From Daldinia sp. FL1419 (Eukaryota > Ascomycota > Sordariomycetes > Xylariales > Hypoxylaceae), in contig MU623392.1 in the NCBI GenBank assembly GCA_025201765.1, positions 1 through 64,000 of the forward strand: a stretch of DNA of 64,000 nt, read 5' to 3'. The notes beneath the pieces are model-generated. The model had not been told where the DNA came from. It made no database searches and saw only the letters and a program-made list of their open reading frames with translations. The position numbers were made by a program, and so were the translations under genes. Below are positions 57,113 to 64,000 of this stretch, piece by piece. Within the stretch, counting starts at the first letter, position 1; each line of letters opens with the position of its first letter.

Positions 57113-60100
57113 GCCATTCATAGTTCATCCAAGCCTTCCGGGTCTGTTCTAGACCCAGCCGTCACCATTTCCACTCCAATTCGCATCCAGTCGATACTCT
57201 CCCCTCCCGATCGGTCAGGCGCCGATGAAACTTCGCATATAGGACAGCATCAAGCCGTTCCGCACAGGCAGCTTGACAAAGTACTCACCCCCGCGGAGAC
57301 TACCCTTGAACGTAAAACTCCTCAAGTGCCACCCGGTCAAAAGCTTCTAAATCGCGATCCATCACGGATAGAAGCCCTTGAAAAGGTCGCCACTCGGCCG
57401 GGGGATGACGAGGCCAAGGCAATGGTAGCAAGCGGGATTGAGGGGAAGAAACCCCCAAAGATGCGTCCCCCAATGCGGTCTAGTATTGCCTGCACACGGT
57501 GCCGGAAAAGTAAAATAAAATGTATGTCAAGTTTCTTATTTCTTATTGGGGGGGTATATATGGCTAGGAAGTAGGCATGAACCCTTGTTCGCCTACTTCC
57601 TTGCAAAAATCGCTGCTTTATAGACTCTAAAACTACCTACATAATGGGCATCGCTCCTACTCCAAATCACCCCCATGGCTAGCTGCTAATAAGAGTGATC
57701 TAGGTGAAAATGATGGCGGTAATAGTCCTTGTGACGGCTGTATTAAGACGGGAAAGGACTGTACTTACAAACAGCCCGAACCCTCACCTCCAAAAAGAAC
57801 CGAGCCACCTACCGGTGCCAGACAAGAACGAGACGGGGGATCTGATAGAAAGAGGCTCAAAAAGATAGACGAGATATCGAAGGGCGATAACCAAAAAGCT
57901 AGCGGTTACGCCGAGGAGGTCCTTTCTGCGCCTTTCTTAACCGAAGATTTATGGGAACAAGTATTAGATCTCTATAAGCTACACTTTGCGCCGGAACTGC
58001 CCTTTTTACACCTGCCAACGATGAAGGAAAAATTGGGACGCAAATTTAAAACTCCACAGCCGGACAGCAATCCCGATCTCAACTTGGTCCTGCTAGGCGT
58101 CCTTACTCTTACCGCGCGTTTTCATCCGGATCTTGTTAAATACCTTGCGCATATTTGTAGCAACCAACCCGGCAATGCCAGGACGCGACCGGTCCAGACA
58201 CCGCTTGATCCAGCTGCAGCGTCTGAATATTATGCTGATGTTCTTACAATGGCTTTGGGTTCTCTGCGGACAGCGATGAAAGCCGCCTCCGTCGAAAGGG
58301 TTGCAGCCTTGCTAATGCTAGGGTTATATGAATGGAGCCAAACGCGGCCTAAGACAGGAGGGCTTGGTGCTTGGATGTACGTTGGTCTCGCTATTAGGAT
58401 GGCGCAGTATTTAGGACTTGGATTTAGCGATTCTTCCGACTCCGCAGACGCTCAATCCAGGTCTGACCCCCAGCGGAAATTATCCTGCCAACAGTCAGAG
58501 TTCGCTTTAGAGAAAGAAGTCAAGAGGAGGACCATGTTTAGCTGCTTTATTCTAGATCGCATGCTCTCTTGCGGCAAAGGACGAGTATCTATCATACAAC
58601 CAGAGGATATACAAATCCAACTTCCATGCTCTGAGGACAAATTTGATTTGGCGATGGAAGTTCCTACAGGGTTTCTTAAAGATAAGGGACGGCATGGAAT
58701 GGACGACAGTGTACTCGCCCGATTTATTCAGTTGGTGGATGTATGGGGAGATATTTCGAAGTTCAGTTCGACGGGCGGCCGCCTCAACCCGAAGGAAAAG
58801 GAGCACCCGCCATGGACCAAGGGTAGCACTTTTTATCAGCTTGTGGAGAAGCTCGCGGAATTCGACGCGGAGCTTCCAGACACTTTTACGTTTTCGCGTT
58901 CCAACTACTTCAAGCACGAGAACCACCAAGCTTCTAGTGTATACGTGCTGTTGCACATGCTCAGGTGCCTCTGCTTAATCATGTTACATCGGGAATACAT
59001 TCCCTTCGTACCTGTTCGGTGCAAAGAACCAGAAGGGCCTCTGGATAAACCAACCTTTCAAGAAGATCGGTTTGGTTTACCTCCTGAAGGCTTCTGGATA
59101 AATAGTGCAGAAAAAGTATTTGAGGCGGCTCGCGGGATTATTGACTTGATTGAGATATGCCAGAGGAAGGACAAGTTGCCCCAGTCAACCATCGTCCTTT
59201 TCGCGATTTGGACTGCCTCCTTTGTGGGGTTGTATGCCGAACATTTCCCCCAAATGGACAAGCAAAAACACATGTTAGAATATGAGTTTGAAGATACGCG
59301 ACAAGCCGAATCTGTTCCCAAAGTATTTAAGCGTGGGTCGGTGGCATTCGCATTCGTGACACTCCACAGGATGTCTACGTGGCTTAAGATGGCATCTACG
59401 TATGTCCATATTTTACAGCGGATGAACGAATACTTTGGCACGATTAAGCAAGATTATTATAGATATGTGACAGATAATTGTGGAGAGAGAGAAGTGTATC
59501 GAGTTCGCCACGGCGGTACCGGCGGAGGGCTCGAAGAATATACGCCTATGTCTATGCCGCTGAAAGACTTTGGGTTCCTCGAACCAGCAGATGAGAACAT
59601 TGGAAGTCCGAACCGAACGTTGCCCGGCCCAGCAGATCATGCGCCGTCGCGAAGGACGGAGGCTTCAGATACGCCCGCCAAGGTTAAGACGCAAAAGCCG
59701 GCTCCTCCTGGATCCTTTACGGCAATTAATCACGCCCCGGTATCGTCGGCGCCGCCGGACATCGACCGTACTTTCACCGCCGAAACAGGTTATCCAACAC
59801 CCTACTCTGAGGTGTACAGCGACTTTCGGGGATATCAGAGCAGCCCGCCTCAGCAACACCAGCAGCACTCGCCACCGCAATCGCAGTCCCAACCCCAACC
59901 ACGGTCACAACCACAACCGCAATCGCAATCGCAACAGCAACAGCAACAGCAACAGCAACGTCACTCAGTCTATTCTCCACCAGACGCACTACTAGACACG
60001 ACGACCATCACTAATGGAGCTCACGACCGGGCGTTCTGGGACACGCTCAAGAAGGAAGAACCGCGACGCATCGGAACACTAGGAGATCTCGGATACTTCT

Positions 60101-60216
60101 CAAGCGGAGACTCTCAACTTCCCATAGCCGATATGCCCTTTATGAACCCATCCTTCGTGCAAGACGCCATGTTAGAGCAGCAGTACCAATACCTGCAACA
60201 GATGGGGGGATTTTAA
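57113..60216 (+). CDS. Zn2Cys6 fungal transcription factor with polyglutamine tail; 5' end unresolved
   Basis: This is a predicted nuclear regulator with unknown targets. Exon ending 57521 and exon 57704-60216 join so that the third zinc-cluster Cys codon is split (T/GT). The cluster is C-x2-C-x6-C-x8-C-x2-C-x6-C (ACTRCRKSKIKCENDGG, then PCDGCIKTGKDC). The fungal_trans domain follows, with FAPELPFLHLP, GVLTLTARFHPDLV, MYVGLAIRMAQYLGL and RTMFSCFILDRML. The C-terminal region is Pro/Ser/Gln-rich with a nine-Gln run. The first in-frame ATG is 57422, giving 870 aa. The same frame stays open back to 57113 without an ATG and reads like protein (TPIRIQSILSPP, PPGQKLLNRDPSRIEALEK). The true start is therefore probably upstream: an unseen 5' exon, or a near-cognate codon (ATT at 57167 in CACC context). 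The feature start marks the limit of the open frame, not a proven start. Confidence 0.82.
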
Positions 60217-60706
60217 TCTTTTAGCCAACCAGCCAGTCGACCAGCTAGCCAGCGCGTAGACTCGAATAAATACGAGAGAAAGTTTCACCATCAGCATCGT
60301 CATTTTTATCAGATAGTCCATCGGTCAGTCCATCATGCCGTCGGATATTTATCGGGTGGGGGGGTTAGGGGGGCTATAGTTTTTATACGATAGCGACAGC
60401 GGAGAAAGGGGCAAAAACGGGACATGAGGTTTATTTTATTTTTCATCTCTCTTTTATTTTTATTTTTTCATTTTTCATTTTCTTTCTTCATAACTAGGCG
60501 TTTAGCGGGTGACTATCCTTACCTAGATACCTACCTAAGGTTAGGTACTTAGGTAGATGTGTCGGTTAGCATGCATATCTTAGTGTTGCTGTTGTTGCTC
60601 TTGTTGTACACGATGGTATTTCAATCGAGGTCTGGTCAGATCGGTTGCTGCGTCGCTCTAATGGTCTGCCATGTCAAGTATGTATTTGCCGTCGTCTCGT
60701 CGTGTG

Positions 60707-60740
<34 letters not shown>

Positions 60741-61941
60741 GTCGGATATCCAGGATAGTAAGCTGACGTCGTAAGGGTTTATTGCGGAAGCCCGTTGCAG
60801 CGCCGGCTTGTAAAATGGTTGGCTGTTGCTTGTGAATGTTGAAAAATGGAAGTGTACCTACCTACCTACGTACTTACCGAAATATATTGGCGAGTTTGAA
60901 ACAACGTGTTGCGCTACATATGGAGATGTGCTCGTATTCGCATTTTGCACAGGCGGCTGTGTGTTCGTTGCGGTAGTTTAGATGTTGGGTTTGGGTGTTG
61001 TAGCAATATGGGAAATGAGTTGATAATTACGTACGACATTCGAAAAAAGTAAACGAGCAGACAAGCCATCTATCTATCTACATGGTATTCCTACGTGGAA
61101 AAATCCGAGTATAAGTCCTTTTTTTTATACGTACGAAAGCGCAGCAGTTCCGGCGTCAGTGCCGGGATAGGAACTATGGCGGGCCGATCCCGAGGGAATC
61201 CCCGCTCGGCTATTGGTCATTGGATATTAATACTATATAGATAGATACGCGGGTTGATTTGGATACTACGGGGAGGGGGAGGGGGCTGGTGGTTAGGCCA
61301 TGCAAGGGAAGGGAAAGAGAACGGATGGGTTTGGGATAAGGTAAGGGAGACTGCCGAGACGGGGTAGCAGCGAAGGGTAATCTGCGTAGGGGTCCTGGGC
61401 CTTATGGATATGATACCTTGTATGCTGGATGGATGGATGAATATGGGATCGTGGGAATGCGAAAATGGTTGGGATTCTCGCGGAATGTGTCTGCGATTAT
61501 GGACATACGTAATACGAGCATGTAAGGGCACAGAGTAATCTATCCCCGGATATGGTTCAATATGTGTCTAATACATGTCGTTGTAAGTTTTGCTGGAATC
61601 GTTCGCTTAATTATGAGGTATATAAGAGGTAGCTATGGTCTATCAGTTCGAGATTCGTAATTCGTTACACGAGACATGCTGTACGATACTTGGTAAACTT
61701 GGCGCAAGAGGGCTATTTGCTTATGGCTATTTGCTTATGGCTATTTTACTACTACCCTCTCAGATTTATTCTCCGGGGACCTCGGGACGTACCTGGGCTC
61801 GTGTATGTGCGTGGCCGAGTTTGGATAGCTGGAGCCTAGGACAGAGAGGAGAGAGCCAACTCTAGCTTCACAATATCTTAGATGGATTCACGCATGGGGA
61901 TGAAATTGACTATGGTGTGATGATTACGTCGTGGACTGTGA
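60217..61941. other. Convergent 3' intergenic region (57 kb regulator / rkm5)
   Basis: These 1.7 kb have no gene. They contain T-rich runs, a 32-nt poly(T) (60708-60739) and a 14-nt direct repeat near 61711-61746 (GGCTATTTGCTTAT twice). Confidence 0.45.
60708..60739. repeat. Poly(T) tract of 32
   Basis: A pure T run lies about 490 bases past the regulator's stop codon. On the minus strand it reads as poly(A). Confidence 0.95.
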
Positions 61942-63015
61942 TTAATTGCGTATCTCTGTCGCGTCTCGCAAGATCCCCAGGTGGATTACAAGTCCAGGAT
62001 TGGATCGCAATCCCTCAGTTAAAGCGTTATCTGGGACGCGCCATGTCCGGAAATACTCGCTAAACTCCTTAATCCACGACTCGAATATTTCCGGGTCTCT
62101 CAATTGCTGTGCCACTAGACAGACGGCGGGCTTGTCGGCGCCGCCCTCGTCCGATTTCCTCAATCTACATACGTCAGCACATGTTTGCACCAATGGTTGG
62201 ATCAGCGTGTCGTTGTAGATGCAATCACAGGCGATGACGAGGTCGAAGCTCTTGACCTTGTCGCTTCCTGTAAGGGACGGTGTCACCTCGTCCAATTCCC
62301 AGTCTAGCGGGACGAAGCGTAGTTCAGCCTTAGGAAAGGCAGCCGACGGCTTGACTTTCCGCTTTTGAGAAGTAGTTTTAGTTTTCTTTGGGCTTCTCAA
62401 GGGACTATTTTCGTCAATATTCTTCTCTACGAGTCTCGCGACGTAGGACTGATCTGTGAGTGTATATCTGGCGACCAATGGCGCAAGAACCAATCCCACC
62501 AGGCCGGAGATTCCACAACCCAATTCCAGCACATCGGAACTGGACGATAAGACGCCAAAAGTCCAGAGAAGATTCTCGGATGATGCTAACCAATCGGCTA
62601 CGAGCGGAGTAATTTTCCATACAACGGCGCCCGTGGTACTCCCTGGCCGATTTAATATGGTTGGTGATTGATGAATCACGTAGTCCCTGTTGGCAACGTT
62701 GAGGTCCAACGTGGTCGCCTGAGAATCCACGAAGCCCAAATTTTGAGATGGGATATCCTGGGAGTACAATAAGAAGGTTTCTAGGCAAGTTGCCGTGATG
62801 TTAGTGGAGAAGATAGCTGATAGGTACCTAGGGAATGAAGAATACGTAGATAGGTAGGTGGCTACCTAGGTAAGGTAGTAGAGAATGGAGCGGGAGATGG
62901 GTATGTGGGAGATGTAAGAGATGTAAGAGGGAACGGAGACTCGGTCTCAAATCTTGCCTTCTTCTGGGTCTGATATCTCTGGACCGAGCCGATCAATCAG
63001 GCTCCGGAAGTCCAT
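61942..63015 (-). CDS. rkm5: Ribosomal protein lysine N-methyltransferase Rkm5
   Basis: Rkm5 is a seven-beta-strand methyltransferase that monomethylates ribosomal protein L1 in yeast (family knowledge). Two exons (63015-62958 and 62780-61942) join to 298 aa. Exon 1 encodes MDFRSLIDRLGPEISDPEE. Its donor is GC rather than GT (GAAG/GCAAGA) and the acceptor is CCTAG, giving EEETFLLYSQDIPSQNLGF across the junction. No in-frame ATG exists in the second exon before the conserved region, which supports the two-exon model. GSTTGAVVWKITPLVADWL and the SAM-binding motif VLELGCGISGLVGL follow, then YTLTDQSYVARLVEKNI, a Lys-rich insert, and the post-II motif FDLVIACDCIYND. The upstream intron lies in AT-rich sequence with AGGTACCT. 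Confidence 0.88.
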
Positions 63016-64000
63016 TATTGATTTTAGCCACAGCGTCGCCCCTGACGCGCAAGTCTGAGAAGCCACATGTTAGGAGTACTGTATCGTGATTCGTACCGAA
63101 TTAATGCTGCACATTGTTTATATGTCGGCAATCAAAAGGAATTGCTCACAGGAATTACGTGGACTTGTAAAAAGACGGCTGGGGATTTTGTAGATCGTCT
63201 GAAACCTTCCTAGAAGGAGAAGAGTGTTGCGGCTTATTACCTATGTAGCTACTATGTAGCTACTATGCAACTACTATGCAGATAGTAGGATGAGATTCGT
63301 AAATGTCTTGGCTAAATTTCCCCTGGGGTGTACGGAGAAGGAGGGAGAAGGGTAGTGTAGCATTCGTGCCTTTTTCTTTGCCTTTTTGCTGCAGCAAAGC
63401 CAAGTCTAGGTCCGATGTCTAGGTCCGATGCTGTTTTTTTGTTTTCTTTTTCTTGTGTACCTCTATGCATGCACATATATCTAGGTAGGTAGGTAGCTAA
63501 TGTATGGTTGATATAACGCTTTTGTGTGCCTGCGTATGCCTCGTAAGAATATACCTTGTATGCTGGCTGGCGAGTATGCCGGTGGTGGTAGGATTTTTGC
63601 AACTGCAACGCTATTCGAGATTAACTGTCAGGATATGCACATTCGAATAGATTTGTTCGCCCTGAGCCGTTTCAACTGGAAAGAGAATCGATGAAACGAT
63701 AAAATGGCCTTGTCGTTCTTGGCGACCCTAAATATTGTTGGGGATTGTAACAGGGAAGAAATAATTGATTTACAGTCAACTACCAAAGAAGTAGCAAATT
63801 CAGCTTTATCGAAGGGTTAGGTATACGTAGTGTAGTACATTGCTTCGTTATAGGTATGGACGCATCCGTGGAAGTACCTATCTTAGCGATCTTACCTAGC
63901 CACCTGTATATAAGAATGTAGTGTACCTCTATGGCAACGCTAGTGCCGTAGCTGTGGGTATAGAACCAAGACGCTAGGCTTATCCAGGGTCTAGAAGATC
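63016..64000. other. Intergenic to window end
   Basis: This is the rkm5 promoter side, with no supportable gene. An 11-nt tandem repeat (TATGTAGCTAC and variants, about 3.6 copies) lies at 63242-63281 and a CTAGGTAGGTAGGTAG tract at 63480-63496. Confidence 0.45.

Overview
This window is nuclear DNA of a filamentous ascomycete (Pezizomycotina). Genes carry short introns (about 45-230 nt) with GTRNGT-type donors, CTAAC/CTAAT-like branch sites and YAG acceptors, and the gene set is typical of the group: a cutinase-type Zn2Cys6 regulator, Mrp51, Bbc1, an Arv1 homologue and fungal monopolin Pcs1/Csm1. I infer Sordariomycetes, but the sequence alone does not settle order or genus. I resolved 20 protein-coding genes by joining exons by eye with frame checks. 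I found no tRNA, rRNA, CRISPR array or intact transposon.

Layout. 0.9-8.8 kb: Msp1-type AAA ATPase (-), monopolin subunit Csm1/Pcs1 (+) and the GPI ethanolamine-phosphate transferase Mcd4 (+). 11.2-14.6 kb: a CTF1-beta/FarB-like regulator whose zinc cluster is split over tiny exons. 15.8-24.3 kb: an intracellular LysM protein (+), Arv1 (+), V-ATPase subunit e/Vma9 (-), a beta-hydroxyacid dehydrogenase (-) and, divergent from it, a PflA-like radical SAM protein (+). 24.9-36.4 kb: a protein of unknown function, a NECAP-like endocytic adaptor (-), mitoribosomal Mrp51 (+), ribosomal protein S17 (+), the Rtr1/RPAP2 CTD phosphatase (-) and the actin-patch SH3 protein Bbc1 (+).

36.4-45.5 kb is a 9 kb block with no supportable gene. 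It is rich in microsatellites and holds a 41-nt poly(A) run. After it come a conserved-looking unknown protein (45.5-46.9 kb, +), gamma-tubulin complex component GCP4 (-), a spartin/senescence-domain protein (-), a second Zn2Cys6 regulator with a polyglutamine tail (57-60 kb, +) and the lysine methyltransferase Rkm5 (-), which has a GC-AG intron.

Most genes are unrelated housekeeping functions, and there is no sign of a biosynthetic or defence cluster. Loose themes are ER/lipid membrane biology (Mcd4, Arv1, spartin-like), endocytosis/actin (NECAP, Bbc1), chromosome and spindle machinery (Csm1, GCP4) and translation (S17, Mrp51, Rkm5). Intergenic DNA is sprinkled with the palindrome AGGTACCT and related CCTAGGTA words. 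I do not see a clearly new biological system. The most interesting points are the micro-exon architecture of the CTF1-beta-like gene, the Met-less N-terminus of the 57 kb regulator, the orphan radical SAM enzyme and the structured gene desert.
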